DNA of 64,000 nucleotides from contig NZ_JYLM01000007.1 of the NCBI RefSeq assembly GCF_001439815.1, positions 186,001-250,000 of the forward strand, read 5' to 3'. Positions 34,705 through 42,317 of the stretch are shown here, one piece after another (position 1 is the stretch's first letter; each line of letters begins with the position of its first letter). A program made the position numbers and the translations under genes. This DNA comes from Pseudomonas orientalis. GTDB taxonomy: Bacteria > Pseudomonadota > Gammaproteobacteria > Pseudomonadales > Pseudomonadaceae. The notes beneath the pieces are model-generated. The model saw only the letters and a list, made by a program, of their open reading frames with translations. It did no database searches and had not been told where the DNA came from.

Positions 34705-36708
34705 ATGAAAAAGATCAATATGTTTTCCCCGGCCAAACGCTTCTACAACGTCGACTCGCGCACCGTTGACCTGCCTGGCACTGACCTTAACCTGATGGGC
34801 TGCACCCTGGGGCCTGGCGAGGAAAGCCAGCCGCACAATCACTTTGAGGATGAGTTGTTTATTTTCACCGCTGGGCATGGCGTGGTTAAAACCGCGCAGG
34901 AGACGCTTGAAGTGCGTGCGGGGGACGCCGTGCACTGCCAGCGCTTCGAACCTCATACCCTGCGTAATCTGAGCGATCAACACCCCTTGACCTTCCATTC
35001 ATTATATTGGGATGCGGGGCGCTCTAACGCGCCCGCAGCAGCGCCGGTTGTGGACACCCTGATCTACGCCACCCCGCCGACGCCGAACGGTGATTTGCAC
35101 TTGGGACATCTCTCGGGGCCCTACATCGCAGGTGATGTGCTCAAGCGCGTGCTGGGCAACACCGGTGCCAGGGTTTTCTACGGCAGCGGGCGTGACGATA
35201 ACCAGACGTACGTCGTAACGTGCGCAACCAAGGAAGGCATCGGTCCGGGCGCATGCGCCGATCACTATGCCCAGGCCATCCGCGAAACGTGGCAAGGTTA
35301 TGGCATCGATATGGACGTGTTCATCACACCGGATACCCAAGGTGAGTACGCGGACTTCGTTCATCACTACCTGCAACGACTGCATGAGCAGGATGTTATC
35401 TATGCCAAGGACACGCCAGTGTTCGTGGATGACGCGGGAAACGCGCTGCATGAGGCGTTCATTCATGGGGGCTGCCCGCATTGTGGTGAAAGCAGTGACG
35501 GCAATGCCTGTGAGGCCTGTGGCCAGCCCAACCAGTGCACCGACCTGACCCAACCGCGCGTCAAGCGCGATGGGCGTCAACCCCGATTAAAAATCGAAAC
35601 ACGCTTATTCTTCCGCTTGAGTGCATTTGCCGACGAACTGCTCAAGTACATCCAGACGGCCAACATGCCCGCCCATGTCTATCAGCTTTGCCACACCATG
35701 CTGCGCCAGGGGCTGCCGGATATCTGCATCAGCCATCGCAGCGACTGGGGTATTCGTCACCGCCTGCCATCCGTGCAGGATCAGGTCATCTACGTCTGGT
35801 TCGAAATGGCCTTCGGTTATCTGTGGGGCGCCAGCGACCTGCCGGTTGACGGCAACGATCGCTTCGCACGTGCCGAGCAGTGCTATTCGGGCGCGATGGA
35901 TGTGGTTCATTGTTACGGCTTCGACAATGCCTATTATCACACCTTGTTATTCCCGGCGATCTACCTGGCATTGGACTTGACCCCCCCGCGACACCACATT
36001 GTCAACGAACTGCTTGATCTTGATGGCAGTAAGTTCTCCACCAGTCGCCGCCATTTGATCTGGGGCCGTGAGTTTTTGGCCGAAGCCGGCAGCGATTATG
36101 CGCGCATGGCGCTCATGCTCGCGCGCCCTGAGGGGGTGAGAACCAATTTCACCGTCGATGAGATCAGCGAGCAGCTCAATGACCTGTTTGCGCAGAAACT
36201 GAATGGGTTGATCCAGCGCCTGGATCAGTGCATCGCCAGGCATGGCGGCGGCGTGCCTGAGCCTGGCGCCTGGCTGAGCGACCAGAAAACCTATCATGAA
36301 GAACTGTGCCAATGGATGGACGGGTATCGGCAGGCTGCCTCGATCCAGAGTTTCTCGCCCAAACGCATGGCCGAGCAGGTCGCTCATGTGATTCATCGCG
36401 CGTCACGTTTCAGTGCCGCACAAGAGCATTTACTGAAGTCTTCGGCGCAACCGTTATCCAACCATGCGCGCACTGCACTGGCGCTGCAGGCCATGACCCT
36501 GCGCTGGCTTGCTTATGCCTCTTACCCGTTGATGCCGGGTATCAGCCAGCAACTGAGCGAATGGCTCAATCTGCCTGGGCTCGAACGTGAAGATGTACTG
36601 GCCGGCTCGTTCTTTGCCGGCGGTCATACCCTGGCCCGCCGGCCACCTGTGAAACTGCACAGCGTGTCGGCGCAGGCACTGGCGCGGCTTATGCCGGGGC
36701 ACGTCTAG
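34705..36708 (+). CDS. Cupin-MetRS fusion: hydrazine synthetase (Spb40-like)
   Basis: A 667-residue fusion. Residues 1-105 form a cupin with metal ligands H44, H46, E50 (PHNHFEDE) and H84. Residues about 115-600 are a methionyl-tRNA-synthetase-like unit with the HIGH motif as H132-L-G-H135, the KMSKS motif as K443-F-S-T-S447 and a zinc knuckle C257-x2-C260 / C269-x2-C272. Known homologues activate an amino acid on the synthetase part and join it to N6-hydroxylysine; the zinc cupin then rearranges the ester to an N-N bond. Both ATP motifs are intact, so activity is expected. Gly or Glu as second substrate is not decidable here. It is not the housekeeping metG. Confidence 0.9.
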   Translation: MKKINMFSPAKRFYNVDSRTVDLPGTDLNLMGCTLGPGEESQPHNHFEDELFIFTAGHGVVKTAQETLEVRAGDAVHCQRFEPHTLRNLSDQHPLTFHSLYWDAGRSNAPAAAPVVDTLIYATPPTPNGDLHLGHLSGPYIAGDVLKRVLGNTGARVFYGSGRDDNQTYVVTCATKEGIGPGACADHYAQAIRETWQGYGIDMDVFITPDTQGEYADFVHHYLQRLHEQDVIYAKDTPVFVDDAGNALHEAFIHGGCPHCGESSDGNACEACGQPNQCTDLTQPRVKRDGRQPRLKIETRLFFRLSAFADELLKYIQTANMPAHVYQLCHTMLRQGLPDICISHRSDWGIRHRLPSVQDQVIYVWFEMAFGYLWGASDLPVDGNDRFARAEQCYSGAMDVVHCYGFDNAYYHTLLFPAIYLALDLTPPRHHIVNELLDLDGSKFSTSRRHLIWGREFLAEAGSDYARMALMLARPEGVRTNFTVDEISEQLNDLFAQKLNGLIQRLDQCIARHGGGVPEPGAWLSDQKTYHEELCQWMDGYRQAASIQSFSPKRMAEQVAHVIHRASRFSAAQEHLLKSSAQPLSNHARTALALQAMTLRWLAYASYPLMPGISQQLSEWLNLPGLEREDVLAGSFFAGGHTLARRPPVKLHSVSAQALARLMPGHV

Positions 36709-37554
36709 ATGAGCGCAGTCATGCGCGGACAACGGGTGGGTGTCGTTGGGCCTCTGACGGGCCCTCGGGCGGCGTATGGGGAGTGGCTTCGCAAGGCCGT
36801 GCAAGGGTCATCGCTACCTCTGATATGGGCGGATGATGCGGCCGACCCCGTCGTCGCGGTAGCTGCGGCGCGCCGACTGTTGGCCGGCGGAGCAGGGGTG
36901 GTCATTGGGCATTTCAACAGTGAATGCGCCCGGTCGGCCGGAGCACTCTACCAGGCGGCCGGTGTTCCCTTGCTATTGCCCGCCGCAACGGCACCAGACC
37001 TTTGCCGTACGGTCGGTGCCTTTCGCTTGTGTGCCAGTGAATTGCAGCAAGTGATCACCATTGTCGACTACCTGGCTCAGGTTTATACGCAGGTTGAAGA
37101 GTTCTGGTCGGATGGCTCGCCGTACGGCGAACGATTGGCCTCGGCTTTGCAACAGCGTCTGCTGCCGATGACGCTGCAAGGGGCAAGCCAGTCGGTATGC
37201 GCGTTGATGGGCTCGCACGTCGCGGTGGCTGCGGAAATTCGTCGAAGAGCGCGTCCGGGGACGGTTTATCTGGTGCCGGATGATTGTGTGGTCGAAGAGT
37301 TTGGCGAGTTGCTGGCGGGGACCGGCGCAATCACCCTGTGCCCCCATGCCACGCCGGATTTTGGCGACTGCGCGCGCATGGCGCTGAGGTTTGTGGCTGC
37401 TGCCGTTGAGGAGGGCTGCGCCGTACGCGAGTACCTCGATGCACATGCGGATTTCGACCAGGGTCAGTACCGACATGCCGGCTACATCATGAAGTGGCAC
37501 GAATATTCCATTTTTCCTGGCCATGACAAAGGACGTCATCATCATGCAACTTGA
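36709..37554 (+). CDS. Cytoplasmic periplasmic-binding-protein-fold protein
   Basis: A 281-residue protein resembling type I substrate-binding proteins of branched-chain amino-acid or amide systems (VGVVGPLTGPRAAYGEWLRKAVQ, VVIGHFNSECARSAGALYQAAGVPLLLPAA, FWSDGSPYGERLASALQQ). It has no signal peptide and is shorter than the usual 370-400 residues. It therefore stays in the cytoplasm, where a ligand-sensor role like AmiC, or a scaffold role, is conceivable. Its ATG follows the synthetase stop directly, and its end overlaps the decarboxylase gene. Function unassigned. Confidence 0.65.
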   Translation: MSAVMRGQRVGVVGPLTGPRAAYGEWLRKAVQGSSLPLIWADDAADPVVAVAAARRLLAGGAGVVIGHFNSECARSAGALYQAAGVPLLLPAATAPDLCRTVGAFRLCASELQQVITIVDYLAQVYTQVEEFWSDGSPYGERLASALQQRLLPMTLQGASQSVCALMGSHVAVAAEIRRRARPGTVYLVPDDCVVEEFGELLAGTGAITLCPHATPDFGDCARMALRFVAAAVEEGCAVREYLDAHADFDQGQYRHAGYIMKWHEYSIFPGHDKGRHHHAT

Positions 37555-38947
37555 ACATTCTGGAACCTTGCGCGAGTTACCCTGCATAGGCCATGACGAC
37601 ATCGCACCCGGCGACATTGAGATTATGCTGTCCGCGTTCCGCCAGGCCCTGACCCAGCCCCGCGCCAAGCTGTCGGCGCCGTGTGATGCCGAGCACATTA
37701 CGCAGGCGGCAGAAGAGGCAGTCGGCACCACGATTTGTGAATCAGGTATAGGCCTGGAACCCGCGTTGGAACTCTACACCAGCTTGCTTGGCCGGCACGG
37801 CGTGCCGACCGACCACCCGGGTTATCTGGCCTACATCGGTGCCCGTGCTACCCCGGCAGCCGCGTTGATGGACGGCTTGCTGTCCGCTAGTGGCATGATC
37901 GGCTCGGGATGGCTGGGCGGGGCGGGCTTGATCTGGGCGGAGAATCAGGCATTGCGCTGGTTGTGTGAGCTGGCCGGTTTGCCGGACGGCGCCGGAGGGT
38001 GTTTCGTCGGTGGTGGCACCGCGGGTAATTTCTCCGCGCTGGTGGCCGCCCGACATCGCTACCGAGAACGCGCGGGGCGGCATCAGGGGCTTTTAGTGGT
38101 GGGAGAGGGAGCCCATTCTTCAATTATCGTCAGCGCCCGGTTGCTCGACCTGGGCGTGGTTACGGTGGCTTCGGATGAGCTGGGCCGTTTGACGGCTTTC
38201 GAACTGGCGAAGACCCTGGAACAACTGGCCGTGGAGGGGCGGCGCGACCATGTGGTCGCCGTGGTAGCGGTCGCCGGCGCGACCAATTCGGGACAGATTG
38301 ATGATCTTTCCGGTATAGGGGAAATCGCCCGTCAGCATGCTATCTGGTTGCATGTGGATGCGGCCTATGGCGGTGCGTTCCTGTGTGTACGGAGTGTGAG
38401 GACTCAACTGGAAGGTATTGAGCGGGCCGACTCACTGATCATCGACCCACACAAGGGCCTGTTCGTACCCTACGACTGTTGTGCGCTGCTCTATGCCAAA
38501 CCCGATGAGGTTACCGCAGCTTTTACTCAGGATGCTTCCTATCTGGAGCAGATCAATGAGTCCGAGCAATGCAACCCCATGCACTATGCCTTCCATCTGT
38601 CGCGTCGGGCCCGGGGCATGCCGCTGTGGTTCTCACTGGCGGTGCATGGCATCGCGGCTTACCGGCATACTCTGGAGCGCATCCTTGTGCTCAGCGCCTA
38701 CCTGCGCACGCGCATCGTCAGCCATCCGAGGCTGGAGCTGATAAAGGCGTCCGGCTTGAGCGTTATCCTGTTCACGCGCCACGGCTGGCAAGCCGACGAT
38801 TATGATCGCTGGGCGCAGCGTTGCCTGCGTGACGGTGTTGCCCTGGTGGTCCCTTCTCGCTGGCAGGGGAAGACCGTGATGCGGGTATGCATCATGAACA
38901 CAACGCTGGATGAGCAGCAATGTGATGACCTGCTGGCTGACCTCTGA
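37544..38947 (+). CDS. Group II PLP-dependent amino-acid decarboxylase
   Basis: A fold-type I decarboxylase related to aromatic-amino-acid, glutamate and diaminobutyrate decarboxylases. Counting from an upstream in-frame ATG (37523), the cofactor lysine is K311 in DPHKGLFVPYDC, the Asp pairing with the PLP ring is D279 in HVDAAYGG and the ring-stacking His is H198 in GEGAHSS. I favour the ATG at 37544 because aaagga lies 10 bp before it. The usual DPHKW is DPHKG here, which suggests an unusual substrate. It is the last gene of the cluster and may decarboxylate the hydrazino amino acid or the lysine-derived part. Confidence 0.85.
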   Translation: MQLEHSGTLRELPCIGHDDIAPGDIEIMLSAFRQALTQPRAKLSAPCDAEHITQAAEEAVGTTICESGIGLEPALELYTSLLGRHGVPTDHPGYLAYIGARATPAAALMDGLLSASGMIGSGWLGGAGLIWAENQALRWLCELAGLPDGAGGCFVGGGTAGNFSALVAARHRYRERAGRHQGLLVVGEGAHSSIIVSARLLDLGVVTVASDELGRLTAFELAKTLEQLAVEGRRDHVVAVVAVAGATNSGQIDDLSGIGEIARQHAIWLHVDAAYGGAFLCVRSVRTQLEGIERADSLIIDPHKGLFVPYDCCALLYAKPDEVTAAFTQDASYLEQINESEQCNPMHYAFHLSRRARGMPLWFSLAVHGIAAYRHTLERILVLSAYLRTRIVSHPRLELIKASGLSVILFTRHGWQADDYDRWAQRCLRDGVALVVPSRWQGKTVMRVCIMNTTLDEQQCDDLLADL

Positions 38948-38964
38948 AGAATGCGTGCTGATTT

Positions 38965-39231
38965 CTATCCTTCAGCATCGGCTGGAGCATTCAGCTCGTT
39001 GAGCGCCATTGCGTTGTTTTTGAAGGCGGCTGCGAAGATGGCGCGATTTTTTGCCATGTAGATACTTGCATCTTCAGCGTGTTTTTCGGAGAGGCCGGCG
39101 ACGTTTTTCATCAATACGTCCGTCAGGGCCTCTGCCAGTTCAAGCATCTGATCGTGAGCGTCGGCAAGTTTTCGGTCCACGAACGTAGTCTCCAAATCCC
39201 GGGTACTGCGGTAAAGGGTCTCAACAGCCAT
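38965..39231 (-). CDS. yebG: YebG-family SOS protein
   Basis: An 88-residue acidic protein starting MAVETLYRS with KLADAHDQMLELAEALTDVLMKN and IYMAKNRAIFAAAFKNN, matching the YebG family, which in E. coli is an SOS-induced DNA-damage gene of unknown mechanism. A gaggcc ribosome site precedes the ATG. An excellent LexA box lies 167 bp upstream. It converges on the N-N cluster: only 17 bp separate its stop from the decarboxylase stop. Confidence 0.8.
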   Translation of the reverse strand: MAVETLYRSTRDLETTFVDRKLADAHDQMLELAEALTDVLMKNVAGLSEKHAEDASIYMAKNRAIFAAAFKNNAMALNELNAPADAEG

Positions 39232-39652
39232 TTTGGCCTCGTCGTAATATCAAGTGTTGAATGGGGTCGCCCCGGCGCTGCGGGCTTTGTGCTGTGTCCG
39301 ACAAGCTACGCAATCATCGAGTCTGCGGTTCGAGTGTCCTGACCAGATAGGGCGCATCTGACATATCCAGGCATTCACGACCCTTACCTCTGGTGCATAC
39401 TGTGTTTATATACAGTTAAAAGCAAGCGAAACATTTGGCGTTGGAGGGCAGGTTTTTAATGTAGTCGGAAAATTGCGAGTTGCTACGCCGCAAACGCGCA
39501 TTGGGGCTGAATGCCATGATCTGAGTGAATAAAGTGCCTCGTGTCACTCGGCCACCCTCTCACCAGCGGCCTCTGGCTTTTTTCCTGCATGCAGAACAAC
39601 CGTCACCTCCACCCCGCATTATCCGGTCGAACCGACCTAAGGAAGCATCATC
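39232..39652. promoter_or_regulatory. Intergenic region between yebG and psiE
   Basis: A 421-bp stretch with no supported gene. It holds the LexA box at 39398-39417 and must hold promoters for both divergent genes. A 23-codon reading frame on the minus strand at about 39280-39350 is too short and featureless to call. Confidence 0.55.
39398..39417. promoter_or_regulatory. LexA (SOS) box
   Basis: The sequence TACTGTGTTTATATACAGTT contains CTGT-N8-ACAG with an AT-rich centre and matching outer bases, nearly the ideal gamma-proteobacterial LexA site. The nearer gene is yebG (167 bp, minus strand); psiE is 236 bp away on the plus strand. Confidence 0.88.
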
Positions 39653-40141
39653 GTGAAAATCAACTGGGCCGAGAAGCTGCGTCAGCAAGTCCATGGGCTG
39701 GCCGAGTCGCTGGGCAATCTGTTTGTGGAGTCGTTCCATTACCTGGCGCTGTTCGCCATTGGTGCAGTGACCGCCTGGGCGGCGGTGATGGAATTTCTGG
39801 GGATGCTGGAGAACGGGCACATCAAGATCGATGACATCTTGCTGCTGTTCATCTACCTGGAACTGGGCGCCATGGTCGGGATTTATTTCAAGACCAACCA
39901 CATGCCCGTGCGCTTCCTGATCTACGTCGCGATCACCGCGCTGACGCGGCTGCTGATCTCCAACGTATCCCATCACAACCCGCCGGACGTGGGCATTATC
40001 TATTTGTGCGGCGGGATTCTGCTGTTGGCCTTCGCGATTCTGGTGGTGCGCTACGCGTCGTCGGCGTTTCCTTCGGTGAAAGTCGAAGGCCCGCGTCGCA
40101 AGGGCGAGGCGAGCCTGGAAACCGAGAAGGGCGAGCTTTAA
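39653..40141 (+). CDS. psiE: Phosphate-starvation-inducible PsiE-family membrane protein
   Basis: A 162-residue inner-membrane protein with four hydrophobic helices. The signature IDDILLLFIYLELGAMVGIYFKTNHMPVRFLIYVAITALTRLL is characteristic of PsiE. It begins with GTG after ctaaggaagc as ribosome site. The C-terminal tail is charged (GPRRKGEASLETEKGEL). Function in phosphate stress is known only from its regulation in E. coli. No Pho box was recognised here. Confidence 0.92.
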   Translation: MKINWAEKLRQQVHGLAESLGNLFVESFHYLALFAIGAVTAWAAVMEFLGMLENGHIKIDDILLLFIYLELGAMVGIYFKTNHMPVRFLIYVAITALTRLLISNVSHHNPPDVGIIYLCGGILLLAFAILVVRYASSAFPSVKVEGPRRKGEASLETEKGEL

Positions 40142-40455
40142 AGCCCGACGCTGAAAGGCAGATGACGGGCGGGCGGTCGCTGCAGGAGTTTGTGGCTGTC
40201 GCCGTCCGTCATCAGCTCCAGGATTTCCATGGCGCTATGACCCTGTTCGATGGCAATGCCGAACTGAATGCTTTGCACCAGGCGCTTGAGCCGTTGCGGG
40301 TCGTTGCGCTGTTCGGCGCTGATCATGCGTTTGGCCACTACGCCTGTGTCATCGGAGAGGGTGAGCATGATGCTGCCGTCCAGCCGCTGGATGCTCAGGT
40401 TGACGCGGTATTGTGGGCTGAAGGTGTCGGTGATGATCTGAAAAGGGTTGTCCAT
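40138..40455 (-). CDS. DUF3509 domain protein
   Basis: A 105-residue Pseudomonas-restricted protein (MDNPFQIITDTFSPQYRVNLSIQRLDGSI..., GVVAKRMIS, LVQSIQFGIAIEQGHSAMEIL). I recognise it as DUF3509 by overall pattern. There is no signal peptide or membrane segment. It overlaps the psiE stop tail to tail by four bases. Function unknown. Confidence 0.78.
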   Translation of the reverse strand: MDNPFQIITDTFSPQYRVNLSIQRLDGSIMLTLSDDTGVVAKRMISAEQRNDPQRLKRLVQSIQFGIAIEQGHSAMEILELMTDGDSHKLLQRPPARHLPFSVGL

Positions 40456-40803
40456 GGTGCGTTACCGCCTGATAAGAACATGCAGTCATTGACGACCGGT
40501 GTCGGGAATAGTTCGCGTTGCCTGACCACCGGCCAAAGTCCGTTTTCCTCAAAAGCTCTACAGCAAGGGGCGTGCCGTACAGGTGCTGGGAAGGCTTTTT
40601 TGTAGGAGCGAGCTTGCTCGCGAAAAACTTATAGGCGCCGCGTTCATTCAGGAAGCATGCGTTATCGTTGACGTTTTTCGCGAGCAAGCTCGCTCCTACA
40701 GACTGGCATTAGGGCAAGCCCCTCCCACATTTGACCGGCGTTGTTCCTGAGAGCAGTGACCTGTTTCAGGGCAATACGGAGAAAACGATCGCAGACGGCG
40801 CAG
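40456..40803. other. Gene-free stretch between the DUF3509 gene and sdaA
   Basis: The 348 bp hold a type-2 REP pair and half of a type-1 REP, described separately. The part at 40456-40600 must carry the promoter of the minus-strand DUF3509 gene. No further gene was seen. Confidence 0.6.
40601..40733. repeat. Type-2 REP pair with an adjoining half type-1 REP
   Basis: Inverted arms tgtaggagcgagcttgctcg and cgagcaagctcgctcctaca span 40601-40700. Ten bases later agggcaagcccctcccacat at 40711 is a single arm of the other REP class, whose partner is missing. This looks like the right end of a nest similar to the one at 57910. Confidence 0.85.
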
Positions 40804-42180
40804 TCAGCACTCCACCCAGCTGACCGCCAGGCCGCCCCGTGAAGTTTCCTTGTACTTGTCATGCATATCGGCGCCGGTGTCGCGCATGGTGCGGATCACC
40901 CGGTCGAGGGAAATGAAGTGCTTGCCATCGCCGCGCAGGGCCATTTGGGTGGCGTTGATCGCTTTAACGGCCGCAATGGCGTTGCGCTCGATGCACGGCA
41001 CCTGCACCAGGCCGCCGACCGGGTCGCAGGTCAGGCCTAGGTTGTGTTCCAGGCCGATTTCGGCGGCGTTTTCCAACTGTTCGGGGGTGGCGCCAAGGAT
41101 GTCGGCCAGCCCGGCGGCGGCCATGGCGCAGGCCGAGCCCACTTCGCCCTGGCAGCCGACTTCGGCGCCGGAGATCGAGGCGTTCTTTTTACAGAGGATG
41201 CCGACGGCGGCGGCCGCCAGGAAAAAATTGACCACATCGTCGTCGGACGCGTCGGCGTTGAATTTCATGTAGTAATGCAGCACGGCAGGAATGATCCCCG
41301 CCGCACCATTGGTCGGCGCGGTGACCATGCGCCCGCCGGCGGCGTTTTCTTCGTTGACGGCGAGGGCGAACAGGTTGACCCACTCCATGGCCGATAAGGT
41401 CGATGTGATCACATTGGGCTTGCCGATTTCCAACAGGCTGCGGTGCAATTTCGCCGCGCGACGTGGGACGTCCAGGCCACCGGGCAGAATGCCTTCATCG
41501 CGCAAACCCTGTTCCACGCATTCACGCATCACCGACCAGATATGCAGCAGGCCGCTGCGGATGTCTTCGTCGCTGCGCCAGGCCCGTTCGTTGGCCATCA
41601 TCAATTGCGAAACCCGCAGGCCGTGCTTGTTGCACAAGGCCAGCAGTTCAGCAGCGCTGGAAAAGTCGTAGGGCAATTGCACATCGCTGGTCGGCGCAAT
41701 GCCCGATGCGGCTTCGGCGGCTTCGATGATGAAACCACCGCCCACCGAGTAGTAGGTGTGCTCGCTCAACAGGCCGCTGTCGCCATAGGCATGCAGGGAC
41801 ATGGCGTTAGGGTGATAGGGCAGGCTTTCATCGAGCAGCAGCAGGTCGGTGTGCCAGTTGAAGGCAATGGTCTGTTGGCCGGCGAGCAACAGCTGACCGG
41901 ACTCGCGCAGTTGCTGGATACGCGCATTGATCGAGGTGGGGTCGATTCGATCCGGCCATTCGCCCATCAAGCCCATCACGCAGGCGCGGTCAGTGGCGTG
42001 GCCGACGCCGGTGGCGGACAGCGAACCGTATAAACGTACTTCGACGCGGCGGGTTTGGCCGAGCAACTGCTGGTCGGCCAGTGCCTGGGCAAAGGTCGCC
42101 GCAGCGCGCATCGGGCCGACGGTATGGGAGCTGGAGGGGCCGATGCCCACCTTGAATAGGTCAAAAACGCTGATAGCCAT
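40804..42180 (-). CDS. sdaA: L-serine ammonia-lyase, single-chain
   Basis: An iron-sulfur L-serine deaminase of 458 residues that turns serine into pyruvate and ammonia. The N-terminal domain starts AISVFDLFKVGIGPSSSHTVGPMRAA. The catalytic domain has TAPTNGAAGIIPAVLHYY, GCQGEVGSACAMAAAGLA and GLTCDPVGGLVQVPCIERNA, which hold the cysteines of the 4Fe-4S cluster. Length matches the one-subunit enzyme of gamma-proteobacteria. A LysR regulator is divergent from it, 137 bp away, and probably controls it. Confidence 0.95.
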   Translation of the reverse strand: MAISVFDLFKVGIGPSSSHTVGPMRAAATFAQALADQQLLGQTRRVEVRLYGSLSATGVGHATDRACVMGLMGEWPDRIDPTSINARIQQLRESGQLLLAGQQTIAFNWHTDLLLLDESLPYHPNAMSLHAYGDSGLLSEHTYYSVGGGFIIEAAEAASGIAPTSDVQLPYDFSSAAELLALCNKHGLRVSQLMMANERAWRSDEDIRSGLLHIWSVMRECVEQGLRDEGILPGGLDVPRRAAKLHRSLLEIGKPNVITSTLSAMEWVNLFALAVNEENAAGGRMVTAPTNGAAGIIPAVLHYYMKFNADASDDDVVNFFLAAAAVGILCKKNASISGAEVGCQGEVGSACAMAAAGLADILGATPEQLENAAEIGLEHNLGLTCDPVGGLVQVPCIERNAIAAVKAINATQMALRGDGKHFISLDRVIRTMRDTGADMHDKYKETSRGGLAVSWVEC

Positions 42181-42317
42181 GCTAAAGCCTTACAAGCAAT
42201 GGAGTGAGAATCGCTGCCATGTTTTGTAGAGCAGGCGGAGTTGGCGCGATACTGATCCTCTGGATTGGCACTGACCAACGAATTATCCTAAGACACCCTT
42301 TAGCAGGACTAAACGCT

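Noticed and set aside
34705..36708. Housekeeping methionyl-tRNA synthetase (metG)
   Set aside because: An N-terminal cupin replaces the normal start, and the neighbours are a lysine hydroxylase and a FAD oxidase, which fits hydrazine synthetase instead.
39280..39350. A 23-codon minus-strand frame between the LexA box and yebG
   Set aside because: Too short, no clear ribosome site, no recognisable pattern; mentioned only as a possibility for the long leader.
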